This document shows, in pieces, positions 9,995 to 18,865 of a DNA stretch of 64,000 bases (its first letter is position 1; the number at the start of each line of letters is the position of its first letter). The DNA is taken from the NCBI RefSeq assembly GCF_003820355.1, contig NZ_RPOK01000001.1:522847-586846 (forward strand). Reading direction: 5' to 3'. This DNA is from Paralteromonas sediminis. GTDB lineage: Bacteria; Pseudomonadota; Gammaproteobacteria; Enterobacterales; Alteromonadaceae. Below the pieces are notes generated by a model that was given only the letters and a program-made list of their open reading frames with translations, was not told the DNA's origin and did not search any database. Made by a program: the position numbers and the translations under genes.

Positions 9995-10003
9995 TGCTAT
10001 ACT
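9995..10003 (+). promoter_or_regulatory. Possible extended -10 promoter upstream of wecA
   Basis: TGCTATACT has the TGn extension and a near-consensus -10. It lies about 155 bases before the wecA start in the 231-base gap after rmlB. The longer string TTGCTATACTT recurs upstream of the glycosyltransferase at 17984, as expected of a shared promoter type. No clear -35 box was seen. Confidence 0.4.
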
Positions 10004-10157
10004 TCCGGTCGCATGGATGCATGGGACTGAAGTGGACGTATTTTAGACAAAATTATTTGGTACCTCATCGAAAATAGCCATACTGGTACCCACAAAAATA
10101 AAAACAATATTTTCGGGGTTAGGCACGCCGGAAACACCGCAAGGAACGTAAAACTTT

Positions 10158-11225
10158 ATGTTTGCACACTTGGAATTTATTCCACTACTTATCGCTTTTT
10201 TTGTTGCGGTAATTCTCCTTATTCTCATGACGCCGTTTGCGCACCAGCTTGGTTTGGTCGACCATCCTGACACGCCGCGCAAGCAGCATGCTGGTGTTAT
10301 TCCTCTAACTGGCGGGTTATCAATCTTTGGTGCCGTGTTAATTGCAAGCATTATGACCGATGTATGGATAAAAAATGGCTCGTGGTTCTTTACCGCTTCC
10401 TTTTTCATCGTTTTGCTAGGAATGCTGGACGATAAGTTTGATTTGAGTCCCAAGGGACGGTTGATTTGTCAGTTTTGTGTTGCTGCAATCATGGCATTGG
10501 CCGCACAAAACTACATCACATCCGTCGGCAATATTTTTGGTACCGGTGATACCACATTTGGCATTATGGGGTACTTCTTCACGCTAATCTGCGTGGTTGG
10601 CGTAATTAACGCATTTAATATGATAGACGGCATCGACGGGCTGGCCGGAGGGATCAGTCTTATAGTGCTGCTTGCAGTTGTATTTTTACTGGTTGCCGGG
10701 GGTAAGGGACAGGCCATAATGGCACCTATGCTGATCGTTGCTGCACTCGTGCCCTTTTTAGCGTTTAACCTAAGCTGGAAAGGGTTTAAGGGTAATAAGA
10801 TATATATGGGCGACAGCGGCAGTATGTTCGTTGGCCTTACCATTGTATGGTTGATGGTAGATTTTACGCAGGGCCAGGATGCAGCTATGCGTCCGATTAC
10901 CGCTGTCTGGATAATTGGCTTACCACTAATGGACATGGCAGCCATCATGTACCGCAGAGCCAGAAAGAAGCAATCGGTTCTCAAGCCTGACCGTCAGCAT
11001 CTTCATTTTATTTTTATGCGTGCTGGATTGTCGCCGCGTCGCGCACTGGCAATGATCCTGCTATTGGGCGTCATGTACGCTGCTGTGGGAATTCTTGGGG
11101 AACTTTATCAGGTTTCTGAGTACATAATGTTCTGGAGTTTTATGGTGCTGTTGGTGGTATACAGCGCCGTATTGCAAAACATATGGACCATTCTACGGTT
11201 TGTTAGGCAAAAAACACGTGCTTAA
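10158..11225 (+). CDS. wecA: Undecaprenyl-phosphate GlcNAc-1-phosphate transferase WecA
   Basis: Polytopic inner-membrane enzyme that starts O-antigen or common-antigen-type glycans by putting GlcNAc-1-P on undecaprenyl phosphate. The 355-residue protein has about 11 hydrophobic segments. Diagnostic loops include DHPDTPRKQHAG near residue 35, LDDKFDL (catalytic Asp pair) near 93, NAFNMIDGIDGLAGG near 150, IYMGDSGSMF near 215 and the His-rich DRQHLHFIFMRAG near 275. A ribosome site AAGGAA (10141-10146) precedes it. Gene context (KpsMT-like exporter just downstream) suggests it primes the glycan made by this cluster, though it could also serve other pathways. Confidence 0.93.
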   Translation: MFAHLEFIPLLIAFFVAVILLILMTPFAHQLGLVDHPDTPRKQHAGVIPLTGGLSIFGAVLIASIMTDVWIKNGSWFFTASFFIVLLGMLDDKFDLSPKGRLICQFCVAAIMALAAQNYITSVGNIFGTGDTTFGIMGYFFTLICVVGVINAFNMIDGIDGLAGGISLIVLLAVVFLLVAGGKGQAIMAPMLIVAALVPFLAFNLSWKGFKGNKIYMGDSGSMFVGLTIVWLMVDFTQGQDAAMRPITAVWIIGLPLMDMAAIMYRRARKKQSVLKPDRQHLHFIFMRAGLSPRRALAMILLLGVMYAAVGILGELYQVSEYIMFWSFMVLLVVYSAVLQNIWTILRFVRQKTRA

Positions 11226-11268
11226 GTGTTAAGCGTTATCATCCGAAAAAATAAGACTATCAAAGTTT

Positions 11269-11622
11269 ATGTTTAGACAAACAATAATGATTGGTTGTGC
11301 TTTGGCAGTATTTGGCTGCTCTTCAGTTGTACAACCGGTCGCACAAGTATCATTGGTCGAAGCGCAAGAAGAGCAAGTGATTGCTGCTGACGACGCAATT
11401 CAACGCATTCTCAATACTAATGACTATGGCAGCAGCCAGGTTTATGCCGGTGAGTCATTTGTTGTGTCGCCGCGGTTTTTTTCTGCAAGAGGGGCTTATT
11501 GTCGAACGATGAGCAACAGCGTCCAATCAAAGCTGTTTTGTCAGTCGCAAAATGGCAACTGGTTTGAGGTGCCGTCTGTAATGTCGGAGCTCAATGCAAA
11601 CGAAACCAGTGAGACAGAGTAA
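11269..11622 (+). CDS. Small lipoprotein, function unknown
   Basis: A 117-residue protein with a lipoprotein signal and lipobox VFGC (Cys17), then an acidic linker and a compact domain with two further cysteines (CRTM, FCQSQN) spaced for a disulfide. Serine follows the lipid Cys, so outer-membrane sorting is expected. Its stop overlaps the start of the KpsD-like gene by one base, implying a role with the polysaccharide exporter, perhaps assembly of the outer-membrane channel. I do not recognise a named family. Confidence 0.75.
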   Translation: MFRQTIMIGCALAVFGCSSVVQPVAQVSLVEAQEEQVIAADDAIQRILNTNDYGSSQVYAGESFVVSPRFFSARGAYCRTMSNSVQSKLFCQSQNGNWFEVPSVMSELNANETSETE

Positions 11623-13451
11623 TGAAAATGAATAAGTGGTTAGTATTGGTTTCAGTGCTGGTCTTAGCGTTTCCTGTGTCTGCACAGGTTAGCTTGCAAA
11701 CGGTCACCGGTGCACAACAGAATGTGAATACCACGCAAGGCGTGTTTGGTGCACCCAATGTCACAGGTGGTGCGCAAAGCCTCTCCCGAGAGCAACTAAT
11801 GCAGGCTCAATTGGCAGCACAGTCTCAGCAAATGGACTTGTCGCAATATATTCAGTCTAACGGCAATAGCACAGGCAGAAATTTCAATGCGCAACAGCAA
11901 ATTGCCATGGCCGCCAACAGGGCAGACGATGGCAAACCAAAGCCGTATGGGCATAACCTGTTTACCAGTGGTTTTGTTGCTGAACGCAGTGACGGCTTAA
12001 ACAGTCAATACAGAGTGTCGCCGGGCGATAAAATCGCCATGCAAATGTGGGGCGCAGTAGTGCGCTCTCAAATCATCACGGTCGATAATCAGGGAAATAT
12101 CTTTGTGCCTGATGTTGGGCCTATCAGGGTGAAGGATATTCCGGCAACGCACTTAAATGCTGTGGTCACTGAAAGCATCAAGCAAATTTATCCCAATAAC
12201 GTTAATGTGTATATTAACCTGCTTACAGCAACGCCAGTGAGTGTGTATGTTTCAGGCCCGGTACAACGTCCCGGCCAATACGCAGGTTTGGCGTCTGATT
12301 CAGTCCTGTTTTTTCTTATCAGCGCAGGTGGTATAGACCCACAAAGGGGTAGTTATCGGAATGTGTCTATCATTCGTGATGGTGAAACCTTGATCACTTA
12401 TGATATCTATGATTTTCTCAAGAATGGAAAGCTAGAGAGCTTTTCGTTTAAAGACAACGATGTGGTGCTAGTGGCTGAGCAGGGGCCCATGATCACGGTA
12501 GAGGGTTCAGCTCGCTACCCCTTCAGGTTTGAACTGAAACCAGAGAGCCGCTCAGGTAGTGATTTGATCGCTTATTCCAGACCATTAAATAAAACAACCC
12601 ATGTCGCGGTTACCGGCAATCGACCACACGGCCCTATTTCTGTGTATGTGCCCTTTGAAGAGTTTGAAGCGTTTGAAGTAGAAGACGGCGACGTTGTGCT
12701 GTTTAACGACGATATTCGTCCAAAAGTCATTAGTGTGCAAATATCGGGCAGTTATGAAGGGCCCTCGTTTTATTCGTTGAAAAAGGGCACACGCTTGGTT
12801 GATATGCTGAGTTATGTGGCCATCGATCCCGACTCTGCTAATTTTGAAAACGTGTATATCAAACGCAAGAGCGTTGCACAGCAGCAAAAGCAGTTACTTG
12901 AGCAATCATTGCAACGCTTGGAGCGGAGCGTATTCACTGCACCAGCATCGAGTGACGGTGAGGCGTTAATTCGCTCACGGGAAGCTCAGCTTGTTGCACA
13001 ATTCATTGAACGCGCCCGAAAGGTAAAGCCGTTGGGTAAGGTGATTGTTGCCGACAACAACAACGTGGCGAACATTCGTCTCGAGCAGGGCGATGAAATA
13101 GTTATTCCTGAGCGCACAGATGTTATTCAGGTATCAGGTGAAGTCATGATGCCGCAGGCGTTGGTCTACAACGAAAATGCAAATATAGAAGACTATATTG
13201 CCTGGGCGGCCGGATTTACCGAACGTGCTGAAGCGGAGCAGGTGCTGGTTATTCATGCCAACGGTTTAAGCCGTTTCGTCACACTCGACAGCAATAACTT
13301 CTGGCTTGACGGCGATGGTGAAGCCACATTGAAACCCGGCGATCAAATTTTGGTATTGCCTAAAGTCGACACTAAGCTGATGCAAAGTGTTAAAGATATC
13401 ACGCAAATTTTGTATCAAATAGCGGTTACAGCTAACGCTGTTATTGACTAG
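11622..13451 (+). CDS. kpsD: Polysaccharide export outer-membrane/periplasmic protein, KpsD-like (SLBB)
   Basis: 609-residue member of the polysaccharide export family that bridges periplasm and outer membrane in ABC-dependent capsule export. A Sec signal peptide (about residues 1-21, cleavage after VSA) precedes a Gln-rich stretch. Then come the export domain (YRVSPGDKIAMQMWG near residue 130), SLBB-type ligand-binding domains (VYVSGPVQRPGQY near 205 and others near 365 and 500) and a C-terminal hydrophobic end. There is no lipobox, so it resembles KpsD more than Wza; the upstream lipoprotein might supply an anchor. It precedes kpsM, kpsT and kpsE homologues. Confidence 0.88.
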   Translation: MKMNKWLVLVSVLVLAFPVSAQVSLQTVTGAQQNVNTTQGVFGAPNVTGGAQSLSREQLMQAQLAAQSQQMDLSQYIQSNGNSTGRNFNAQQQIAMAANRADDGKPKPYGHNLFTSGFVAERSDGLNSQYRVSPGDKIAMQMWGAVVRSQIITVDNQGNIFVPDVGPIRVKDIPATHLNAVVTESIKQIYPNNVNVYINLLTATPVSVYVSGPVQRPGQYAGLASDSVLFFLISAGGIDPQRGSYRNVSIIRDGETLITYDIYDFLKNGKLESFSFKDNDVVLVAEQGPMITVEGSARYPFRFELKPESRSGSDLIAYSRPLNKTTHVAVTGNRPHGPISVYVPFEEFEAFEVEDGDVVLFNDDIRPKVISVQISGSYEGPSFYSLKKGTRLVDMLSYVAIDPDSANFENVYIKRKSVAQQQKQLLEQSLQRLERSVFTAPASSDGEALIRSREAQLVAQFIERARKVKPLGKVIVADNNNVANIRLEQGDEIVIPERTDVIQVSGEVMMPQALVYNENANIEDYIAWAAGFTERAEAEQVLVIHANGLSRFVTLDSNNFWLDGDGEATLKPGDQILVLPKVDTKLMQSVKDITQILYQIAVTANAVID

Positions 13452-13466
13452 TAAGACGGGTGCGTC

Positions 13467-14258
13467 TTGTCAACAGTAACGCAACATAAACGGAACCGAC
13501 TGGAAATATGGCGAGATGTTATTTTCGCTTTGTTTACCAGAGAAATTCGCACTGGCTTTAACGATAAGTTTGGCTTGAGTTGGGCCATCGTTAATCCGGT
13601 TGTGTTTATTGTGGTGCTGTCGTTTATTCGGGGTATTCTCAATGGCCCCTACACGCATACCTTGCCAACATTTTTGTTTATGTCAGTGGGTATTCTGTTT
13701 ATACAAAGTTTTCTTAAAACGCTGCAAACGTGTGCCACATCGGTGCGCAGAAACAAGGCGTTATATGCCTTTAGGCAGGTACAGCCCATCAGCGCGGTGA
13801 TTGCCTCTGCATTATTTGAAATTCTAGCCAAAATATTTACAGCTAGTGCGATCGTGGCCATTATGTATTTCCTTGGCTTGGAGTTGCAGATGGACAATGG
13901 ACTGCTCTTTATTGCGAGCTTTTTTCTGCTGTTTCTTTTGGCCGCTGCGTTGGGTTTGTTATTTGGCATCATTGAGCTGTTTGTGCGGGAAATTGGGAAA
14001 GTACGAGAAATGGCATCACGCCCACTGTTTTTCATCTCGGCCAGTTTCTTTTCCTTGCAGGATATTCCTCGGGAGTTCTGGCCCTATCTGAACTGGAACC
14101 CCATATTGCATGCTATTGAACTTACCCGCTATTCCCTTATGCCTAGTTATGGTCTTGAAGGGGTGAGTTTGGGTTATCTGGCTGGGTCAGTATTAGTGAC
14201 GTTATTCGCCGCATTGGCTGTTTATTTTATTTCCTGGAAACAGGCGATTAGCCGATGA
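13467..14258 (+). CDS. kpsM: Polysaccharide ABC transporter permease, KpsM-like
   Basis: ABC-2 family permease of 263 residues with six membrane helices, forming the inner-membrane pore for polysaccharide. The cytoplasmic LFTREIRTGFNDKFGLSW near residue 25 aligns with the KpsM N-terminus. Its length is close to the usual 258-265. The only sensible start is TTG at 13467; no in-frame ATG gives the complete amphipathic N-terminus. The stop overlaps the kpsT start in an ATGA (14255-14258). Confidence 0.92.
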   Translation: MSTVTQHKRNRLEIWRDVIFALFTREIRTGFNDKFGLSWAIVNPVVFIVVLSFIRGILNGPYTHTLPTFLFMSVGILFIQSFLKTLQTCATSVRRNKALYAFRQVQPISAVIASALFEILAKIFTASAIVAIMYFLGLELQMDNGLLFIASFFLLFLLAAALGLLFGIIELFVREIGKVREMASRPLFFISASFFSLQDIPREFWPYLNWNPILHAIELTRYSLMPSYGLEGVSLGYLAGSVLVTLFAALAVYFISWKQAISR

Positions 14259-14905
14259 TTCGATTAGACAAAGTCACCAAGTTTTATCCCAGTAACTTGG
14301 GCGATCAGTATATTTTTCGTGACCTCAGCTTTGATATTCCCGGCGGCCACAACATTGCCATTCTCGGTTCAAATGGTTCGGGTAAATCTACCCTGTTTCG
14401 ATTAATTGCAGGTAGTGAATACCCTAGCAGTGGTAGGATCATTACTGATCTCACTTTGTCATGGCCCGTAGCCTTGGCAACCGGTATTCACCCTGAAATG
14501 ACTGGGCGTGAAAATGCGCGCTTCATTGGCAGAGTCAATGGGGTGACAGACCTTGCCGCCTATGAAGAAAGAATAAAACTATTCTCTGGGTTGGGTATTC
14601 ACTTTGATCTCTTTGTTCGCGACTACTCCAGTGGTATGCGCTCCAGATTGGCGTTTGCCTGTTCTATCAGTATTGATTTTGACGTTTACCTGATAGATGA
14701 GGTGACATCGGTGGGTGATGCCAATTTCAGAAAGCGGGCGAAAGATGCCTTGCAGCGGATCAGTGATCACTCAAATGTCATTATGGTGAGTCACCAAATG
14801 AGTGAATTAAGAAAATTCTGTGACAGCGCCATTGTACTCGACAAAGGCGAGCTAACTTTTTATAACGATCTCGAAGAAGGGATCGAACGATATCAGGCTC
14901 TATGA
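14255..14905 (+). CDS. kpsT: Polysaccharide ABC transporter ATPase, KpsT-like
   Basis: Cytoplasmic ATPase of 216 residues that drives export through KpsM. It has Walker A GSNGSGKST (about residues 38-46), the signature YSSGMRSRL near 125, Walker B VYLIDE near 148 and the switch His in MVSHQ. The short length is typical of KpsT and shows no added carbohydrate-binding domain like that of Wzt O-antigen exporters. It overlaps both neighbours by four bases. Confidence 0.94.
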   Translation: MIRLDKVTKFYPSNLGDQYIFRDLSFDIPGGHNIAILGSNGSGKSTLFRLIAGSEYPSSGRIITDLTLSWPVALATGIHPEMTGRENARFIGRVNGVTDLAAYEERIKLFSGLGIHFDLFVRDYSSGMRSRLAFACSISIDFDVYLIDEVTSVGDANFRKRAKDALQRISDHSNVIMVSHQMSELRKFCDSAIVLDKGELTFYNDLEEGIERYQAL

Positions 14906-16071
14906 CTATGGAACAAACACCTAACACCGATGCACCACAGAGCAATCAGTTTGCAGTGATATTCAAGCGACCGCTAGTGAGCTTTGTATTGGTACCGCTA
15001 CTGGTTTTTGCGTTTTACCAGGCATTTATGGCCTCTGACAGGTTTGTCAGCCACGCAAAAATTATTGTAAAAGAACAGGACTCTGCCGCGACGCTAGATT
15101 CATCATTGGCCTTATTGTCAGGTTTTGGTGTGAGTACCGGAAGCTCTGATACCGACTTGGTGCGCTCGTATATTTATTCCAATGACATGCTGGTGCATTT
15201 AGATGAGAAGCTGGATATTGTTGCCCATTATGCCAGTAGCGATTACGACATTTTCAGTCGCCTTGACAGTGAACCCAGTCGTGAAGACCTGCTAAGCTAC
15301 TACGAAGACTATGTTAGCGTGGTCATTGACGACAAATCCCAGGTTATTGAGGTGTCTGTACAAGCATTTGAACCGGAATTTGCGCAGTTAATGACACAAA
15401 CCATTGTTGAAAGGGCGGAGTGGTTTATCAATGAAATCAGCCGTGATTTAGCCAAAAAACAACTGGAGTTTGTGCAACGAGAACACCAGGTCGTTGACGA
15501 CAGACTCAGCGATATCAAAGCAAAGCTGTTAGCGTTTCAAAGCCGTCATAACCTGCTCGACCCGCAAGTTGAAGGCATGGCTTTTCAACAAATCGCCTAC
15601 ACACTGGAAGCTGAAATTGCGGCGAAGCGCACACAGCTCAGATTGTTGCGAAGCAGTATGAGCGATACCGCACCGATGGTTATTCAGGCAAAAAGCGAGC
15701 TGGAGAGCTTAGAAGACCAATTGCAAAGCGAGCGAGCCAGGTTAACGCAGCAGGGCGGCTCAACAGCGGCCTTACCTGACGATGAGAAAAACCTGGGCAT
15801 TGGAGAGCTATTGGCGAAATTTGGCGAGTATAAAATTGACCTTGAACTTGCATTACAGGCCTATGCGTCATCTCAAGTCTCTCTTGAAAAGTCTCGCATT
15901 GAGGCATACCGCCAAATAAAGTATCTGGTGACGGTGGAATCGCCCACCTTACCGGAAGAAGCTGAGCACCCCGAGCGCATTTACAATATTTCGTTATTCT
16001 TTGTTGTAAACCTGCTGCTATTTGGTGTGGCGCGCATTCTTATCGCGACAGTCAAAGAATTACGACGATAG
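14902..16071 (+). CDS. kpsE: Capsule export inner-membrane protein, KpsE-like
   Basis: 389-residue polysaccharide co-polymerase-type protein linking the inner-membrane transporter to the outer-membrane channel. Membrane helices near residues 25-45 and 365-385 flank a long periplasmic region with coiled-coil stretches (about 170-320). This topology matches KpsE/BexC proteins, and no tyrosine-kinase domain is attached. The start ATGACTATG overlaps the kpsT stop; a second in-frame ATG lies two codons later. Confidence 0.9.
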   Translation: MTMEQTPNTDAPQSNQFAVIFKRPLVSFVLVPLLVFAFYQAFMASDRFVSHAKIIVKEQDSAATLDSSLALLSGFGVSTGSSDTDLVRSYIYSNDMLVHLDEKLDIVAHYASSDYDIFSRLDSEPSREDLLSYYEDYVSVVIDDKSQVIEVSVQAFEPEFAQLMTQTIVERAEWFINEISRDLAKKQLEFVQREHQVVDDRLSDIKAKLLAFQSRHNLLDPQVEGMAFQQIAYTLEAEIAAKRTQLRLLRSSMSDTAPMVIQAKSELESLEDQLQSERARLTQQGGSTAALPDDEKNLGIGELLAKFGEYKIDLELALQAYASSQVSLEKSRIEAYRQIKYLVTVESPTLPEEAEHPERIYNISLFFVVNLLLFGVARILIATVKELRR

Positions 16072-16088
16072 GCGGTGTCTGAGCCTTT

Positions 16089-17837
16089 ATGATGCGCAGT
16101 CTGTTACGTTTATTATTGTTGTTATTCCGCAAGGTTTTACACAGTCTGCCAAATAGCTGGCGTGTCGCTTTGCGCCATCAACACGGCTTGATGACGCTTT
16201 ATGCCAATGCGCTGCACTCATCCAGGCTATTTTATGGCATGCTGTCGGACAAGCAATTACAAGCGCGCTATGACAAACTGATCCCGACCCAAACTGTAAA
16301 GCTAACGCACTTGGATGCGAGTCTTTCGCAAGAGTTAACAGCCAATGTATTATTGGTGGCGAACCTTGAACAAGAGGTGGAAGAGAGCCTTAGGCAACTT
16401 AGCCAGGTCGACAGGGTTAATAAGATCTTCATTATTTCAAACGGCGACATCAGTGTGCCTCAACATGGCAACATGGCCGTCCAGGCTGTAGCATCAATAA
16501 AAGACTTTTCGGCTGATAATAAGCCTCTTATTGTTATTCGAAGCGGCGAATGCCTTCATAAACACGCTGTAGCGGGCTTTCTGTCTTATGCACGACCGCA
16601 AGATGCGAAAGCCGACATTGTCACATGTGACACAGATAGGCTCGACGAAGCAGGTAAACGCAGCCAACCAGAATGCTATCCGCAGTGGAACCCCGATTTA
16701 CAGCTCTCAACGGGGTATATTAGAACGGGCATGTGCGTATTTGGTGAGGCACTGCAACTGTGCTTGATTGAATCTCTGTTGTCCTCCCAGCAAGTTTTGA
16801 GCATTGCCAGTTGGCTGGTAGAACAGTATTTCGACGGTGCGATGAATGTTGCACATTGCCCTGTCACTCTCGTGCACAAAGCGACGGAAACTGAGGGTAA
16901 CTGGTTTGCCTGTTTGTCAAAAGCCGCAAGCCAGCATGCATGGCCTATACAAGTATTACCGAGTAAGTTTAATCACAATGCAGTAATACAATGGCATCAT
17001 GACGCACAGCCATTGGTGTCAATAATCATCCCAACACGTAATGGCAAAGACCTGGTTAAAACGTGTATTGAGTCGATACTCACTAAAACGACCTATCCAC
17101 ATTACGAAATACTCTTAATCGATAATCAGTCTGATGATCAAGAAGCTGTCGCCTACTTTGCGCATCTCAATACAACACAGGAGCGCGTACGGCTTATACC
17201 TTACCCAAAACCTTTCAATTACTCCGCTATCAACAATTTTGCAGTGTCGCACGCCAAAGGCCAGTTGTTTGCCTTTGTGAATAATGATATTGAGGTTATC
17301 TCGCCAGACTGGTTATCTCATATGGTGAGTCATGCGCTAAGACACGATATTGGTTGTGTTGGCGCTAAGCTGTTTTACCCGAATAAACGGGTGCAACATG
17401 CTGGCGTTGTTATGGGCTATGGGGGCGGAGCAGGGCATGCGCACAAGTTTTTCCCTGACTATCACCCTGGGTACTTAAACCGATTGGCTTGCACCAATGC
17501 GTTTAGTGCCGTCACCGCGGCCTGTTTGCTGTTGCGTAAAGCGACATTTGAGCAAGTGGGTGGGTTTAATGAATCGGACCTTGCTGTGGCCTTTAACGAT
17601 GTTGATTTGTGTTTGAAAGTGGCAAAGTTGGGGCTACGTAATTTGTACTGCGCTGAAGCAGAGCTGTTTCATTATGAATCCATTTCCCGAGGCAGCGAAA
17701 ATACTCCAGAGAAACGGGCACGCTTTGAAAAAGAGTTAACGTATTTGCAGACGACCTGGCAGCACTATATCGATGCAGACCCTGCCTATAACCCTAATCT
17801 CACCCTTCGCAGAGAAAATTTTGCACTAAAGGAATAG
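16089..17837 (+). CDS. Glycosyltransferase family 2 with long N-terminal extension
   Basis: A 582-residue protein whose C-terminal half (about residues 312-560) is a GT-A glycosyltransferase. It has VSIIIPTRNGKDLV at the start of the fold, ILLIDNQS, the metal-binding NNDIEV (DxD-type) and a late NDVDLCLK motif, with GG-FNE acceptor-site features. This arrangement is typical of rhamnosyltransferase-like GT2 enzymes. The first 300 residues carry no motif I recognise and may be a degenerate second GT or a protein-interaction domain. It follows kpsE by 17 bases and ends the first transcription block of the cluster. Confidence 0.87.
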   Translation: MMRSLLRLLLLLFRKVLHSLPNSWRVALRHQHGLMTLYANALHSSRLFYGMLSDKQLQARYDKLIPTQTVKLTHLDASLSQELTANVLLVANLEQEVEESLRQLSQVDRVNKIFIISNGDISVPQHGNMAVQAVASIKDFSADNKPLIVIRSGECLHKHAVAGFLSYARPQDAKADIVTCDTDRLDEAGKRSQPECYPQWNPDLQLSTGYIRTGMCVFGEALQLCLIESLLSSQQVLSIASWLVEQYFDGAMNVAHCPVTLVHKATETEGNWFACLSKAASQHAWPIQVLPSKFNHNAVIQWHHDAQPLVSIIIPTRNGKDLVKTCIESILTKTTYPHYEILLIDNQSDDQEAVAYFAHLNTTQERVRLIPYPKPFNYSAINNFAVSHAKGQLFAFVNNDIEVISPDWLSHMVSHALRHDIGCVGAKLFYPNKRVQHAGVVMGYGGGAGHAHKFFPDYHPGYLNRLACTNAFSAVTAACLLLRKATFEQVGGFNESDLAVAFNDVDLCLKVAKLGLRNLYCAEAELFHYESISRGSENTPEKRARFEKELTYLQTTWQHYIDADPAYNPNLTLRRENFALKE

Positions 17838-17898
17838 TCTTTTAGACCACCACCTTCATTTTGTAACAAGTATTATTTAGCATTACCGCGTTCTAGTT

Positions 17899-17907
17899 TG
17901 CTATACT
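17899..17907 (+). promoter_or_regulatory. Possible extended -10 promoter upstream of glycosyltransferase
   Basis: TGCTATACT in the 146-base gap before the glycosyltransferase at 17984, about 77 bases upstream of its start. It is preceded by TT and followed by T, repeating the 11-base string also found upstream of wecA. The -35 region is weak. Confidence 0.4.
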
Positions 17908-17983
17908 TGCGCCAATAAAAATATGCTGTGACCTATTAACAACGAAAAACAACGCGGTCGGCAGCACAAGGTGTAAATGTTAA

Positions 17984-18865
17984 TTGAGTAATTCGTATAC
18001 AATCAGTGGCGCTAGTGAGTCGTCAGGCCAGCCTGAGTCTGTTGTGGCCATGGCCGTCTATGCCGGTGACCGATTAGATTGGGTGACCAGTGCAGTAGAA
18101 AGCATCTTGGCGCAAAGTTATCGCGACTTTTTGTTTGTTATTGTTGTTGATGGTGTTGTGGATGACGCAATACACGCCTTTATCGAGCAGACTCAAAACG
18201 AAAACGCCAATGTTGTTTTGTTTAAAGGTACGCAGAATGTGGGCTTGAGTCAGTGCATGAACTACGTTATCGAGCATGTACTCAAGCAATGGCCAGATAT
18301 CCAATTTTTCTTCAGAATGGATGCAGACGACATTTCTGTGGCGAATCGCTTAGCCAATCAGGTCGCATTTTTTAAGCAACATAACGACGTCGATGTATTG
18401 GGTAGCTCGCTGGTTGAAATTAACGAGCATGGAAAAATTGTGGGGCAACGATTATTGCCACTGCATCACGAGCAGATTCTAAAAGTGTTGCCCCGTCGCT
18501 GCGCGCTCAATCACCCAACAGTAGGTGTTCGCATGTCTGTTTTTGCGCAAGGGCACAGGTACCGAAGTGAACTGATGAATACGCAAGACTATTTTTTGTG
18601 GATAGAATTGTGTGCTAAAGGCTTTAAGTTTGCTAATTTGGCCGATACGTTATTGGAGTTTAGGCGGGTAAATGACTTTTATAAGCGTCGTGGGTTAAAC
18701 AAATCGCTCAACGAGTTTAAAGCCCGGTTTTTTGCTATGAAGGCGTTGAATAGCCTAACATTACTCAATGTGACATATGCCTTCGCGGTTATTTTATTGC
18801 GTGTGATGCCTGCAAGGTTAATAAAATTAGCCTATAAGATTGACCGTTTCTTTTTAAATAGATGA
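17984..18865 (+). CDS. Glycosyltransferase family 2
   Basis: 293-residue GT-A enzyme, probably inner-membrane-associated. AMAVYAGDRLDWVTSAVESIL near residue 22 and FVIVVDGVVDD match the nucleotide-sugar binding half; FFRMDADDIS near 107 holds the DxD metal site. LNHPTVGVRM near 177 is typical of alpha/beta-glycosyltransferases of O-antigen clusters. I use the TTG at 17984, preceded by AAGGTG (17968-17973); the ATG at 17977 is out of frame, and a GTG near codon 20 is an alternative start. It overlaps the next gene by four bases. Confidence 0.85.
   Translation: MSNSYTISGASESSGQPESVVAMAVYAGDRLDWVTSAVESILAQSYRDFLFVIVVDGVVDDAIHAFIEQTQNENANVVLFKGTQNVGLSQCMNYVIEHVLKQWPDIQFFFRMDADDISVANRLANQVAFFKQHNDVDVLGSSLVEINEHGKIVGQRLLPLHHEQILKVLPRRCALNHPTVGVRMSVFAQGHRYRSELMNTQDYFLWIELCAKGFKFANLADTLLEFRRVNDFYKRRGLNKSLNEFKARFFAMKALNSLTLLNVTYAFAVILLRVMPARLIKLAYKIDRFFLNR

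Noticed and set aside
10059-10090. Two GGTACC palindromes 26 bases apart upstream of wecA
   Set aside because: Six-base palindromes of this kind occur by chance and no flanking bases are shared beyond one or two.
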